Below, in pieces: positions 1 to 10,696 of a DNA stretch of 64,000 bases. A program made the position numbers and the translations under genes. How positions within the stretch are numbered: position 1 is the first letter of the stretch; every line of letters starts with the position of its first letter. Where the stretch lies: contig NZ_CP115174.1 of assembly GCF_027625475.1 (NCBI RefSeq), forward strand, positions 2,887,001 through 2,951,000, read 5' to 3'. The DNA comes from Sphingomonas abietis. Its GTDB lineage: Bacteria > Pseudomonadota > Alphaproteobacteria > Sphingomonadales > Sphingomonadaceae. The notes beneath the pieces are model-generated. The model searched no databases. It had not been told where the DNA came from and saw only the letters and a list, made by a program, of their open reading frames with translations.

Positions 1-1
1 C

Positions 2-775
2 GACGGCAAGGATTACATCAACTGCCCGATGAACCGGGAGGAGTATGACGCCTTCATCCAGGCGCTGCTCGACGGCGAGAAGACCGAGTTCAAGCAGTGG
101 GAAAAGGACACCCCCTATTTCGACGGCTGCATGCCGATCGAGGTGATGGCGTCGCGCGGCAAGGAGACGCTGCGCCACGGCCCGATGAAGCCGGTCGGCC
201 TCGACGATCCGCGCACCGGGCGCTGGCCCTGCGCCGTCGTCCAGCTGCGGCAGGATAATGCGCTGGGCACGCTGTGGAACATCGTCGGCTTCCAGACCAA
301 GCTCAAGCATGCCGAGCAGGTCCGCATCTTCCGGATGATCCCCGGCCTCCAGAATGCCGAGTTCGCGCGGCTGGGCGGCCTGCATCGCAACACCTTCCTG
401 CGCTCGCCGGTGCTGCTCGACGACACCTTCCGCCTGAAGAGCCGCCTCCATGTGCGCTTCGCGGGCCAGATCACCGGCTGCGAGGGCTATGTCGAGAGCG
501 CCGCGATCGGGCTGCTGGCGGGGCGCTTCGCCGCCGCCGAGCTGGCCGGCCGCACGCTGGCGCCGCCCCCGCCGACGACGGCGCTGGGCGCGCTGCTCGG
601 CCACATCACCGGGGGCGGCGAGGCCGACACCTATCAGCCGATGAACGTCAATTTCGGGCTGTTCCCGCCGTTCGAATCGCTGCCGCGCAAGGCCGATCGC
701 AAGCTCGCCTACACCAATCGCGCCCGCGCCGATCTGGCGACGTGGCAGGAAGAGATCGCGGCAGTGCCCGCTTAA
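2..775 (+). CDS. trmFO: TrmFO, folate/FAD-dependent tRNA (uracil-54-C5)-methyltransferase, 3' part
   Basis: C-terminal 257 residues of TrmFO (formerly Gid), which makes 5-methyluridine at position 54 of tRNA from methylenetetrahydrofolate and FAD. The gene runs in from before the window: the reading frame is open from base 2 and gives the family stretch [14 protein letters not shown] before the first ATG at 29. The late family motifs are present, including the region around GGLHRNTF, the glycine-rich [13 protein letters not shown] segment of the FAD fold, and the closing [14 protein letters not shown]. The stop at 773-775 is followed by a strong palindrome. Identification is firm; only the N-terminal FAD-binding part is missing because of the window edge. 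Confidence 0.95.
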   Translation, partial: DGKDYINCPMNREEYDAFIQALLDGEKTEFKQWEKDTPYFDGCMPIEVMASRGKETLRHGPMKPVGLDDPRTGRWPCAVVQLRQDNALGTLWNIVGFQTKLKHAEQVRIFRMIPGLQNAEFARLGGLHRNTFLRSPVLLDDTFRLKSRLHVRFAGQITGCEGYVESAAIGLLAGRFAAAELAGRTLAPPPPTTALGALLGHITGGGEADTYQPMNVNFGLFPPFESLPRKADRKLAYTNRARADLATWQEEIAAVPA

Positions 776-780
776 GCAAA

Positions 781-808
781 CTGTGCTCCTGCAAAAGCAG
801 GAGCACAG
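781..808. repeat. REP-like palindrome / possible trmFO terminator
   Basis: A perfect 12-bp inverted repeat (781-792 and 797-808) with an AAAA loop lies five bases after the trmFO stop. Its core, GCTCCTGC..GCAGGAGC, recurs at 838-857, so this is probably a repeat element that also serves as a hairpin terminator. No T-tract follows. Confidence 0.7.
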
Positions 809-837
809 AGCCTCAGGCGTGGCCGCTCCTCACCTGG

Positions 838-857
838 GCTCCTGCCTCCGCAGGAGC
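838..857. repeat. REP-like palindrome, second copy
   Basis: GCTCCTGC (838-845), four-base loop CTCC, GCAGGAGC (850-857). It has the same core as the palindrome at 781-808, and the two copies lie between the convergent trmFO and EF-hand genes. Confidence 0.65.
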
Positions 858-894
858 ACGGGAAGCCCAACATTCCACCGCATGCCGGCCCGCC

Positions 895-1386
895 CTAACC
901 ATTATCCTCCCCGCTATCCGTCGCCGCCGGCGCCGCCTGGCCGGCCGGCGGGCAGCGCGGCCTGGCCTTGCGGACCACCCGCGTCGTCGCGAACTCCTGG
1001 GGGTCGAGCGCGCCCGATCGGTCGGCGTCGGCGGCGGCGAACTTGGCCTCGCCCTTCACCGCATATTCGTCGAACGACAATTTGCCGTCGCCATTGCTAT
1101 CGAGCTTGGCGAAGTTGCGGCGGCGGGCGGCGAGATATTCGTCGCGATCGATCTTGCCATCCTTGTTGTGATCGGATCGGCTGAACCGCTTCTGCTCGCG
1201 GGTCTGCTCGGTGGCCTGGGGCGCATCCACTGCCACCGGCGCGGTGGCGACCGGCGCGGCGAAAGCCTGGGCCAGTACCGGCGGCGGCGGAATATGCTCG
1301 TCCCGACTGGCGAGGCCGGTCCAGATCAGGAACCCGGCCGTCACCAGAAACAACGCCGATGCCACCCCCGCGAGATATCGCCACAT
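895..1386 (-). CDS. Membrane-anchored EF-hand protein
   Basis: 163 residues. Residues 5-25 form one hydrophobic segment (uncleaved anchor or signal peptide), followed by a Pro/Ala-rich linker (about 32-60) and three EF-hand loops: D72-E83 (DHNKDGKIDRDE), D96-E107 (DSNGDGKLSFDE) and D120-E131 (DADRSGALDPQE). All three keep acidic or amide residues at loop positions 1, 3 (or 5) and 12, so calcium binding is likely. The loops should lie in the periplasm. The C-terminal tail is Ala/Pro-rich. Such proteins are common in sphingomonads and their role is unknown. It is convergent with trmFO; no operon partner is evident. The start is the only Met before the membrane segment. Confidence 0.8.
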   Translation of the reverse strand: MWRYLAGVASALFLVTAGFLIWTGLASRDEHIPPPPVLAQAFAAPVATAPVAVDAPQATEQTREQKRFSRSDHNKDGKIDRDEYLAARRRNFAKLDSNGDGKLSFDEYAVKGEAKFAAADADRSGALDPQEFATTRVVRKARPRCPPAGQAAPAATDSGEDNG

Positions 1387-1439
1387 CGCTCGACCTCCCC
1401 AGACCTCCCCCGATGCGGCGAGCCTAGCGCGCCATGACG

Positions 1440-2120
1440 TCAGCGGCCAGTCCAGCGATGCGCGAGCAGTCGGAGCAGCCGCCCGCGCGAGGCCGGCGGC
1501 CGCAGCGCCTCATGCCCGCGCCGCGCATCCTCCCGCGCCAGCACCGCCAACATGCCGAGCGGACGCAGAGCATTGGGCCAGCGCGTCGCCATCGCGCGGT
1601 CGAGCGGTGGCCGCGCAGCGCTTAACACGGCAACGACGCGGTCGCGCGTCGATAGATGGCGGGCGAGATCGGTCAGCGCCCAACCCGCGCCTGCGCCGGC
1701 CAGCCGCTGGGCATCGGCATCCCGGCTTCCCAGCAAGCCCCCGGCCAGAGCGAAAAGCGCAGCCCCACGCCGCTCGGCATGCCATGCGATGGTCGCGTCC
1801 GTCAGGTCCGGATCGTCAAGCAACACCTCCCAACCTTCGGTCAAATCCGCCAGCGCGGCGCCGGGCAGGCCCGATTGGGAGAGCGCCAGCAACAACGGCT
1901 CGGGCGGGACGCTGCCGCCGTCCAGCGCTGCCAGAGCATCGCGCCACCAGGTCAGCCGCAGGAGACCGATGGTGGGTTCGCGCGCCCGCGCCACCAGACT
2001 GCCGAGATGGGCATCGAGCTCGAAGAGACTGGCCACGCGCCGGCGCTTATTTTCCGGCAGATAGGCGAGCGCGATCTCGATTTCCGGCGGGAGCGGCGCC
2101 TCCCGGTCCACGTTCGTCAT
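1440..2120 (-). CDS. Squalene/phytoene synthase-fold protein, probably non-catalytic
   Basis: 226 residues counted from the ATG at 2120; an in-frame ATG at 2174 would add 18 residues of unconserved character. The segment EPTIGLLRLTWWRDAL and the later WALTDLARHL are recognisable from the squalene/phytoene synthase superfamily, the family that includes the mitochondrial complex I assembly factor NDUFAF6. The Asp-rich substrate/Mg motifs of true synthases (DDxxD in the first half, DxxxD in the second) are not seen: the second site reads TDLARHLSTRD. I therefore do not call it a phytoene or squalene synthase. No carotenoid or hopanoid genes are nearby. Confidence 0.7.
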   Translation of the reverse strand: MTNVDREAPLPPEIEIALAYLPENKRRRVASLFELDAHLGSLVARAREPTIGLLRLTWWRDALAALDGGSVPPEPLLLALSQSGLPGAALADLTEGWEVLLDDPDLTDATIAWHAERRGAALFALAGGLLGSRDADAQRLAGAGAGWALTDLARHLSTRDRVVAVLSAARPPLDRAMATRWPNALRPLGMLAVLAREDARRGHEALRPPASRGRLLRLLAHRWTGR

Positions 2121-2273
2121 CGTAACCGCGTTCGCATGGGCATTGTCATCCGGCCATCTGCCTCTCGAAGCCATCTCCGTTCGCGCCGCGCCCGGCGCCC
2201 GTCAACGCCTTATTAGCGGTTGGACGCTATCCAGCAGGCGCGGGAAATCCCTTGTCCTGCGGAGGTCTACAGA

Positions 2274-4046
2274 ATGCGGTCGCAGCGGATTGGCAATGTC
2301 TTCACCCTGTTCGCGCGCATGATGCGCGACAAGGGTGGCAACGTGCTCATGATCGCCGCAGCCGCGATGATCCCGCTGACCGGGATGGTGGGCGGCGCCA
2401 TCGATCTCAGCCGACTCTATCTGGTCAAGGTCCGTCTCCAGCACGCTTGCGACGCCGGCGCGCTCGCCGGCCGCCGGTCGATGGCCGGCGGCGCATGGGG
2501 CGCCGACGATCTGTCCGTCGCCAATCAGTTCTTCACCGGCAATTTCCTGAACGGCGCCTACGGCACCGGCACGGTGACGACGGCCTTCACCCAGCCGACC
2601 GGAAGCACGACCGTGCATGGCGTCGCCTCGACGACCGTGCCGATGACGCTGATGCGGGTGTTCGCCATCCCCACCAAGACGGTGTCCGTCAGCTGCGATT
2701 CCGACATGCAGATGCCCAACACCGATGTGATGTTCGTGCTCGACAACACCGGCTCGATGTCGTGCGATCCCAATGGCAATAGCTGCTACTCGGGTTCGAC
2801 GTCGAAGATCTACGGTCTCAAGAACGCGGTCAAATGCTTCTATGAGGTTCTGGCCCAGCTCAAAACGAACGGCAGCTGCACGAGCACGATCACCAATGCC
2901 GGTATAGCGAACGGAACCCAGCTGCGCTTTGGCTTCGTGCCCTACACGACCAACGTCAACCTCAAAAGCCTCCTGCTGCCGTCGAACTACTATGCGACGA
3001 GCTGGCCTTACCAGTCGCGTGAAGTCTACCAATATTGGGGCAACTGGTCTAACACCAACATATCCTGCAACAACGTCCCGCAGAACACATCCACCACGCA
3101 ATATCAAAAGGTCACGACCAACAACTACGGATGGGGCGGCGGCACGAGCTGCACGGTCCAGTCGCGCACGCTCAGCAACGAATGGCATTATGGCCAGGTC
3201 AACCTCAACCTCAGCGGATTCAGCCCGTCGAGCAGCAGCGTTTCCCTGCCTATCGGAAACAATTACACCAACACTTCGGTGACATGGGATGGCTGCACCG
3301 AAGAGGCCGCGGCAACCACCGACATCAACTCGATGGCCGACGGCCAGCTCGCGCCGGCATTGCCCGACGCCATCTACCTGCGCGCTTCGGGAACGGGTTC
3401 GTTGAGCAGCAACAGCATGACGACCAGCGACCAGTATACGACCAGCAATTATTACAACAGCGTCCGCGCCAATTTCTATTTCTGTCCCACCGCGGCGCAG
3501 AAACTACAGACCTGGTCGACCTCCACGTTCGACAACTATGTCGATTCGCTGGTCGCGTCCGGCAACACCTATCACGATGTCGGGATGCTTTGGGGCGGCC
3601 GCCTGCTCTCGCCCGAAGGCATTTACAAGACGGATAACACCACCACCGCCACCGGCGGCCAGATCCAGCGGCACATGATCTTCATGACCGACGGCGATGC
3701 CCAGTCGTTCGCCTGCGATTATCAGCAGTTCGGCATCGCCTGGTGGGATCGGCGAACGGACAGCAATGTCGGCTCGGCCTCCAATTGCGCCGGCGTCAAC
3801 TCCACGCTGTCCAACGACATCAACACGCGCCTCGCCGCGCTCTGCACCTCAGTGAAGGCCGAGCCCAACACGATCCTCTGGGTGATCTCCTTCGGGGGCA
3901 CCGGGATCGCAAGCGATACCAAGCAGCGCCTGCAGACCTGCGCCACCGACAGTTCGCACTATTTCGATGCCACCTCCAACGCGAGCCTGCAGACGGCCTT
4001 CCAGACGATCGCTGCCAAAATCGCGCAGTTGAGGATCACAAAATGA
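2274..4046 (+). CDS. TadG-like pilus assembly protein with von Willebrand A domain
   Basis: 590 residues. The start at 2274 is preceded by GGAGG (2261-2265); an upstream in-frame ATG at 2220 lacks such a site. The N-terminal Tad (putative Flp pilus-assembly) segment spans about residues 18-70, with one hydrophobic stretch (25-43) ending in GGAIDLSRLYLVKVRLQHA. A von Willebrand A domain begins near residue 150 with the MIDAS motif DNTGS (157-161); further metal-site sequence is FMTDGD (about 470-475), followed by WVISFGG. Between them lies a long Asn/Ser/Thr/Tyr-rich insert with several cysteines, suggesting an extracytoplasmic location. It is first of three overlapping genes. No Tad ATPase or secretin is in the window. 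Confidence 0.85.
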   Translation: MRSQRIGNVFTLFARMMRDKGGNVLMIAAAAMIPLTGMVGGAIDLSRLYLVKVRLQHACDAGALAGRRSMAGGAWGADDLSVANQFFTGNFLNGAYGTGTVTTAFTQPTGSTTVHGVASTTVPMTLMRVFAIPTKTVSVSCDSDMQMPNTDVMFVLDNTGSMSCDPNGNSCYSGSTSKIYGLKNAVKCFYEVLAQLKTNGSCTSTITNAGIANGTQLRFGFVPYTTNVNLKSLLLPSNYYATSWPYQSREVYQYWGNWSNTNISCNNVPQNTSTTQYQKVTTNNYGWGGGTSCTVQSRTLSNEWHYGQVNLNLSGFSPSSSSVSLPIGNNYTNTSVTWDGCTEEAAATTDINSMADGQLAPALPDAIYLRASGTGSLSSNSMTTSDQYTTSNYYNSVRANFYFCPTAAQKLQTWSTSTFDNYVDSLVASGNTYHDVGMLWGGRLLSPEGIYKTDNTTTATGGQIQRHMIFMTDGDAQSFACDYQQFGIAWWDRRTDSNVGSASNCAGVNSTLSNDINTRLAALCTSVKAEPNTILWVISFGGTGIASDTKQRLQTCATDSSHYFDATSNASLQTAFQTIAAKIAQLRITK

Positions 4047-4654
4047 CGGCCGCCGTCCGGCTCGGCGATGTCGGTTCGAACGAATCCGGCGTCACGCTCG
4101 TCGAATTCGCCCTGCTCGCACCCGTCTTCATGATCCTGTTGATGGGCATGTTCGACGTCGCGCACACGCTCTACATGGAGGCCGCTCTGGAGGGCGTCGT
4201 GCAGAAGACGGCACGCGATTCCTCGATCCAGGACAACAACACCGCCGCTGGCCAAGCGGCGCTCGATGCGACGATCACGGCACAGGTGAAGAGGCTGGAC
4301 AATGTCGCGGTCGTTACGCCCACGCGTCTGTATTATAAGGATTATGCTGACGCGGCCCGCCAATATGAGCCGTTCAGCGACGCCAATGGCGACGGCAAAT
4401 GCGACAATAACGAATCCTATACCGACGAAAACGGCAACGGTGTCTGGGATGCGCAGCTCGGCACCAACTCGGGCGGCGCCCAGGACAAGACGCTCTACAA
4501 GGTCACCGTCACCTATCCACGGCTATTTCCGATGGCAGGCCTGATCGGTCTTCCCAAGACGGTGACGCTGATGGCGGAAACCGTCCTCGCCGTTCAGCCC
4601 TATGCCGACCAAGTGACCTATTCGAGCACGCCCCAGACCCTTCACTGCAGTTGA
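4043..4654 (+). CDS. TadE-like pseudopilin with calcium-loop insert
   Basis: 203 residues. It starts with an ATGA overlap with the preceding stop, so it is probably translationally coupled. The N-terminus has the TadE pattern: a short polar leader, then GVTLVEFALLAPVFMILLMG (17-36), including the conserved Glu21 of pseudopilin-type segments. Unusually, residues 113-136 contain two adjacent acidic loops, DANGDGKCD and DENGNGVWD, that resemble EF-hand or dockerin calcium loops. The rest is a small extracytoplasmic domain ending in HCS. Role: minor pseudopilin or pilus-surface protein of a Tad-type system (inference). Confidence 0.8.
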   Translation: MTAAVRLGDVGSNESGVTLVEFALLAPVFMILLMGMFDVAHTLYMEAALEGVVQKTARDSSIQDNNTAAGQAALDATITAQVKRLDNVAVVTPTRLYYKDYADAARQYEPFSDANGDGKCDNNESYTDENGNGVWDAQLGTNSGGAQDKTLYKVTVTYPRLFPMAGLIGLPKTVTLMAETVLAVQPYADQVTYSSTPQTLHCS

Positions 4655-4671
4655 GCGCGAGCACCTCCACC

Positions 4672-5316
4672 ATGTCCACCCTCTTCCGCCGATTGACCGC
4701 TGTGGGTCGCGATCACCACGCCGTCGCCCTCATCGAGTTCGCGCTCGTTCTGCCGCTCCTCGTCTTGCTCGGCCTCACGGGAGCGGAATATGCCAACTTC
4801 ATCACCACCAAGATGCGGATCAGCCAGATCGCCCTGATGGTGGCCGACAATGGTTCACGCATGGGCAGCGACCAGAACGGTTCGACGGCGGTGAGCGAAA
4901 CCGATATCCAGGATACATTCACCGGCGCACAGATCCAGTCGGCGGCATTGGACATGAAGACCAACGGCCGCATCATCCTGTCCCAGCTCGAGCCGGTCGC
5001 GAGCCCCAATACGACAGGGAAATACAAGATCACTTGGCAACGCTGCTATGGCGCCCAGACCCATGCTTCACTGTATGGCGTCCAGGGTGCGACGAACCTC
5101 GTGGGCATAGGCCCCGTCAACCAGCAGGTGACCGCCGCCGATTACAATGCGACGATGTTTGTCGAGGTCTATTACGCCTATAAGCCGCTCATTTCTGCGA
5201 AGCTGATCCCTCGTCTGCTTCTCGACGAGACGGCTTCGATGGCGGTACGCGACTCACGCTTGCTCGGCACACCGGTCGATCCCTCAAACGTCGGCACCGG
5301 CACCGCCTGCAGTTGA
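4672..5316 (+). CDS. TadE/TadG-like pilus assembly protein
   Basis: About 214 residues from the ATG at 4672. A TTG at 4651 that overlaps the previous stop (TTGA) is an alternative start; neither has a good ribosome-binding site. The N-terminal segment HAVALIEFALVLPLLVLLGL carries the TadE signature with its Glu. The remainder is a predicted extracytoplasmic domain with two cysteines. It is last in the three-gene Tad-like operon, and its stop lies inside the left arm of a hairpin shared with convergent pdhB. Confidence 0.75.
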   Translation: MSTLFRRLTAVGRDHHAVALIEFALVLPLLVLLGLTGAEYANFITTKMRISQIALMVADNGSRMGSDQNGSTAVSETDIQDTFTGAQIQSAALDMKTNGRIILSQLEPVASPNTTGKYKITWQRCYGAQTHASLYGVQGATNLVGIGPVNQQVTAADYNATMFVEVYYAYKPLISAKLIPRLLLDETASMAVRDSRLLGTPVDPSNVGTGTACS

Positions 5317-5344
5317 GCCCCGACCGGTCCACCAGCCGGGGCTC
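5315..5344. terminator. Bidirectional hairpin between the Tad-like operon and pdhB
   Basis: GAGCCCCG (5315-5322) pairs with CGGGGCTC (5337-5344) across a 14-base loop that can add inner pairs. It sits in the 34-base gap between two convergent transcripts. There is no clear T-tract. Confidence 0.55.
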
Positions 5345-5350
5345 ACATTC

Positions 5351-6769
5351 TCAGCTTTTGTAGCAGACCTTCTTCGCCGCAACGATCACGTCCTCGACCT
5401 TGATCATCGCAAGCTTTTCGAGGTTGGCGGCATAAGGCAGCGGCACGTCGACATTGGTGACGCGCAGCACCGGCGCATCGAGATCGTCGAAGCCCTGCTC
5501 CATCACCACCGCGGCGATCTCGGACGAGATCGAGCAGGTCGGCCAGCCCTCTTCCACCATCACCAGGCGGTTGGTCTTGGCCAGCGACTTGAGTACCGTC
5601 GCGGTGTCGAGCGGACGGATCGTGCGCAGATCGACCACTTCGGCGTCGATGCCCTCTTCGGCCAGCTTCGCCGCCGCCTGCAAGGCGACGCCGACGCCGA
5701 TCGAGTAACTGACCAGGGTGACGTCCTTGCCTTCACGGGCGATGCGCGCCTTGCCGATCGGCAGCACGAAATCGTCCAGCTTGGGCACGTCGAAGCTCTG
5801 GCCATAGAGCAGCTCATTCTCGAGAAACACGACCGGATCTTCCGACCGGATCGCCGCCTTGAGCAGCCCCTTGGCATCGGCCGCGCTGTACGGCGCGATC
5901 ACGATCAGGCCGGGCACCGCGGCATACCAGGGCGCATAGTTCTGCGAATGCTGCGCGCCGACGCGGGCGGCGGCACCGTTCGGACCACGGAACACCATCG
6001 GCGCGCGCATCTGGCCGCCGGACATATAGTTGGTCTTGGCGGCCGAGTTGATGATGTGGTCGATCGCCTGCATGGCGAAGTTGAACGTCATGAACTCCAC
6101 GATCGGGCGCAGGCCCGCCATCGCCGCGCCGGTGCCGACGCCGGCGAAGCCATATTCGGTGATCGGCGTATCGATCACGCGGCGCGCGCCGAACTCCTCG
6201 AGCAGCCCCTGGGTCACCTTGTAGGCACCCTGATACTGCGCGACCTCCTCGCCCATCACGAACACGCGATCGTCGGTGCGCATCTCCTCGGCCATCGCGT
6301 CGCGCAGCGCTTCGCGAACCGTGGTCTTCACCATTTCGGTGCCTTCGGGGATTTCCGGATCGCGGGCGTCGATGCCGGCCTTCTCGGACTTCGCCACGTC
6401 GGCGACGAGATCGCGGGCGCCGGATTCCATCTGGTGCGGCGTGCTCGCATCGGGCAGCGGCGCCTCGACCTCATCGCTCTTGGGCGCTTCGGCCTTGGGT
6501 GCGGCCTTGACCGAGGCAGCATCCTCGTCCTCGCCCGCCAGCATCGCGATGGCGACACCGACCTTCACATTGTCGGTGCCCTCGGGCACCAGGATCTGGG
6601 CGATCGTGCCCTCGTCCACCGCCTCGAATTCCATCGTCGCCTTGTCGGTCTCGATCTCGGCGAGGATGTCGCCGGACTTCACGACGTCACCTTCCTTGAC
6701 CAGCCACTTGGCCAGCGTGCCCTCTTCCATCGTGGGCGACAGCGCCGGCATCTTCAGTTCGATCGCCAT
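5351..6769 (-). CDS. pdhB: Pyruvate dehydrogenase E1 beta subunit with N-terminal lipoyl domain
   Basis: 472 residues. Residues 1-80 form a biotinyl-lipoyl domain with the lipoylation site ETDKA (Lys43); a charged Ala/Pro linker follows to about residue 145, then the complete E1-beta transketolase-like module starting [20 protein letters not shown]. The lipoyl-E1beta fusion is characteristic of alphaproteobacterial PDH complexes. With PdhA it decarboxylates pyruvate using thiamine diphosphate and transfers the acetyl group to lipoate. Its ATG lies one base after the pdhA stop, so the two are co-transcribed. No E2 or E3 gene follows: the next genes are convergent. Confidence 0.95.
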   Translation of the reverse strand: MAIELKMPALSPTMEEGTLAKWLVKEGDVVKSGDILAEIETDKATMEFEAVDEGTIAQILVPEGTDNVKVGVAIAMLAGEDEDAASVKAAPKAEAPKSDEVEAPLPDASTPHQMESGARDLVADVAKSEKAGIDARDPEIPEGTEMVKTTVREALRDAMAEEMRTDDRVFVMGEEVAQYQGAYKVTQGLLEEFGARRVIDTPITEYGFAGVGTGAAMAGLRPIVEFMTFNFAMQAIDHIINSAAKTNYMSGGQMRAPMVFRGPNGAAARVGAQHSQNYAPWYAAVPGLIVIAPYSAADAKGLLKAAIRSEDPVVFLENELLYGQSFDVPKLDDFVLPIGKARIAREGKDVTLVSYSIGVGVALQAAAKLAEEGIDAEVVDLRTIRPLDTATVLKSLAKTNRLVMVEEGWPTCSISSEIAAVVMEQGFDDLDAPVLRVTNVDVPLPYAANLEKLAMIKVEDVIVAAKKVCYKS

Positions 6770-6770
6770 C

Positions 6771-7832
6771 TCAGTACGTCCCCACCAGCACGTCGGTATA
6801 GAGTTCCTTCGGATCGGGCTCCGGCGACTGCTCGGCGAAGTCGGCCGCCTCCGCGACCTTCTGGCGGATATCCTTGTCGGTCTTCTTGAGGTCTTCCTCG
6901 GACACGCCGAGCGCTTCCAGCTCGCGCTTCACCGCGTCGATGCAGTCGGACGAATCCTTCATCGCCTGCACCTCCTCGCGCGTCCGGTACTTGGCCGGAT
7001 CGGACATCGAGTGGCCGCGATAGCGATAGGTCTTGAGCTCCATCACGATCGGGCCCTTGCCCGCGCGCACCCACTTGAGCGCCTCCTCGATGGCGCCGCG
7101 CACCGCCAGCACGTCCATGCCGTCGACCTGCATGCCCGGCACGCGGAAGCTCTCGCCGCGGCGATAGAGCTGATCCTCGGACGACGAGCGGTTGACCGCG
7201 GTGCCCATGGCGTAGCCGTTATTCTCGATCACGAAGATGATCGGGAGCTTCCACAGCTCCGCCATGTTCATGCTCTCATAGACCTGGCCCTGGTTGGCCG
7301 CGCCGTCGCCGAAATAGGCGAGGCAGACACCGCCATCGTCGGCATATTTATGCTTGAAGGCGAGGCCGGTGCCGAGGCTGACCTGCGCGCCGACGATGCC
7401 GTGGCCGCCGTAGAATTTATGCTCGACGCTGAACATGTGCATCGAGCCGCCCTTGCCCTTCGAGATGCCGGCCTGGCGCCCCGTCAGCTCGGCCATGATG
7501 ACCTTGGGATCGATGCCGTAGGCGAGCATGTGGCCATGGTCGCGATAGCCGGTGATAACGCTGTCTTTCTCGTTATCGAGAGCCGACTGCAAGCCAACGG
7601 CGACCGCCTCCTGGCCGATATAGAGATGGCAGAAGCCGCCGATCAGGCCGAGGCCATAGAGCTGCCCGGCGCGCTCTTCGAAGCGGCGGATCAGCGTCAT
7701 CTGGCGGTAGAATTCGAGGAGTTCTTCCTTGGTCGCCTTGTAGCGATCGGGCTCGCCCGGGCGCTCGCGATTGGGAATCGGGTCGGCCTTGGGCGCTGCG
7801 GCCCCGGTCGTCTTCGTAGATGCTCTCGCCAA
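6771..7832 (-). CDS. pdhA: Pyruvate dehydrogenase E1 alpha subunit
   Basis: 353 residues, the normal size. Recognised from [19 protein letters not shown] near the N-terminus, the thiamine-diphosphate motif beginning GDGAANQG and ending IENN, and the loop [19 protein letters not shown], which in E1-alpha contains the regulatory serine region. The N-terminus is extended and Lys/Pro-rich (about 30 residues). It heads the pdhA-pdhB unit and lies downstream of eno and the ftsB-like gene in the same direction, the usual alphaproteobacterial order. An inverted repeat upstream (7931-7945) may be a regulatory site. Confidence 0.95.
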   Translation of the reverse strand: MARASTKTTGAAAPKADPIPNRERPGEPDRYKATKEELLEFYRQMTLIRRFEERAGQLYGLGLIGGFCHLYIGQEAVAVGLQSALDNEKDSVITGYRDHGHMLAYGIDPKVIMAELTGRQAGISKGKGGSMHMFSVEHKFYGGHGIVGAQVSLGTGLAFKHKYADDGGVCLAYFGDGAANQGQVYESMNMAELWKLPIIFVIENNGYAMGTAVNRSSSEDQLYRRGESFRVPGMQVDGMDVLAVRGAIEEALKWVRAGKGPIVMELKTYRYRGHSMSDPAKYRTREEVQAMKDSSDCIDAVKRELEALGVSEEDLKKTDKDIRQKVAEAADFAEQSPEPDPKELYTDVLVGTY

Positions 7833-7930
7833 AGTTCAGGCCTCTCGCTGGGCGTTGGTTCCGCGGGGTATAGGCGCTTCCGACGGGAACACGCAACGGG
7901 AGCCGCTTGTTGCGTTTGCAGGTAACGCAG

Positions 7931-7945
7931 TTGCAAAAACTGCAA
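7931..7945. promoter_or_regulatory. TTGCA..TGCAA inverted repeat upstream of pdhA
   Basis: TTGCA (7931-7935), spacer AAAAC, TGCAA (7941-7945). A further TTTGCA lies about 15 bases nearer pdhA. TTGCAA-type repeats are the sites of the RamB/ScfR/PccR family of XRE regulators of acetate and short-chain acyl-CoA metabolism. The link to pdhA control here is inference. Confidence 0.35.
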
Positions 7946-8266
7946 TCAAGGCGCCTGGATGATCACTTCGTCCGGACGGGCGAGGCCCATGTCACGACGC
8001 ACCAGCTCATCGGCCATGTCGGGATCGACATGGCGGGCGTCGAGCAGCGATACCTTGTGGGCCAGCGCGGCGCGCTGAGCCTCGACGGCCTTGAGCTGCG
8101 CCTGACGCTGGGCCAGCTGCGCCTTATAGTCGCCGAGCGCCATCAGGCCGTTCGGCCCGGCAATGGCGTAGCCCGCGAAATTGCCGATCACGAGCAACGC
8201 CAGAGCCGGCGCGATCGCGGCACGAATGATCGAGAAAGGACGCCCCCTACGCATAAGAGGCATCAA
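7946..8266 (-). CDS. FtsB/DivIC-like septum formation initiator
   Basis: 106 residues. One membrane segment (about 13-35) is followed by a short coiled coil (about 44-78, YKAQLAQRQAQLKAVEAQRAALAHKV) and a conserved tail with LVRRDMGLARPDEVII, the usual ending of alphaproteobacterial FtsB-like proteins. In the family the protein bridges FtsQ and FtsL at the division site. It lies between eno and pdhA on the same strand, its typical place in sphingomonads. Met5 (8254) is an alternative start. Confidence 0.85.
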   Translation of the reverse strand: MMPLMRRGRPFSIIRAAIAPALALLVIGNFAGYAIAGPNGLMALGDYKAQLAQRQAQLKAVEAQRAALAHKVSLLDARHVDPDMADELVRRDMGLARPDEVIIQAP

Positions 8267-8286
8267 TGAGTCAAATCGTGCCGCGA

Positions 8287-8305
8287 CTCAAGGGATTTCC
8301 TTGAG
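8287..8305 (-). terminator. Short hairpin after eno
   Basis: CTCAAGG (8287-8293) and CCTTGAG (8299-8305) form a 7-bp stem with a 5-base loop, three bases beyond the eno stop. It has no T-tract, so it may be only a partial terminator before the ftsB-like gene. Confidence 0.35.
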
Positions 8306-8307
8306 AT

Positions 8308-10339
<2,032 letters not shown>

Positions 10340-10360
10340 GACCGGACGAGAGGGGGCGCG

Positions 10361-10696
10361 ATGCTCGGTCTGGGTGGCCTGATCAGCCAAGTCTGGGAGG
10401 ATGGGCGCGCGCTCGTCCACGCAGAGGTGCGGCTGCTCAAGAGCAAGGCCTTCGCTATTATCCGGCGGTCGAGGGCCGCGATCATCCTGGTGCTGATCGC
10501 GGGCTGCTTTGCCCTGGCGTCGGTGATGGCGCTGATGCTGGGCCTCGTCCTGGCGCTGGCGCCGCTCGTCGGCGCGGCGCTGGCGGGCGTGATCCTGATG
10601 GCCGGCGGGCTGGTGCTGGCCGGCCTGCTGGTGTGGATCGCGATCCGCCTGATCGCCGGCCCGCCGCCCAAACCCGAAGTGGAGACGCCCGCATGA
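10361..10696 (+). CDS. YqjE-like inner membrane protein (holin superfamily III fold)
   Basis: 111 residues. An amphipathic N-terminus (about 1-38) precedes two membrane segments (about 42-70 and 74-102), and the short tail ends PPPKPEVETPA. The pattern matches the YqjE / 'putative Actinobacterial Holin-X' family, which has no demonstrated lysis role in proteobacteria. GAGGGG lies before the ATG. The stop overlaps the next start by four bases. Confidence 0.7.
   Translation: MLGLGGLISQVWEDGRALVHAEVRLLKSKAFAIIRRSRAAIILVLIAGCFALASVMALMLGLVLALAPLVGAALAGVILMAGGLVLAGLLVWIAIRLIAGPPPKPEVETPA

Noticed and set aside
781..857. CRISPR-like repeat pair
   Set aside because: Only two copies, each a palindrome, with unequal flanks and no cas genes; these are REP-like elements.
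1440..2120. Phytoene or squalene synthase
   Set aside because: The Asp-rich catalytic motifs are missing and no terpenoid genes are adjacent.
10361..10696. Holin annotation suggesting a prophage remnant
   Set aside because: The YqjE/Holin-X family is a housekeeping membrane family; no other phage gene is near.
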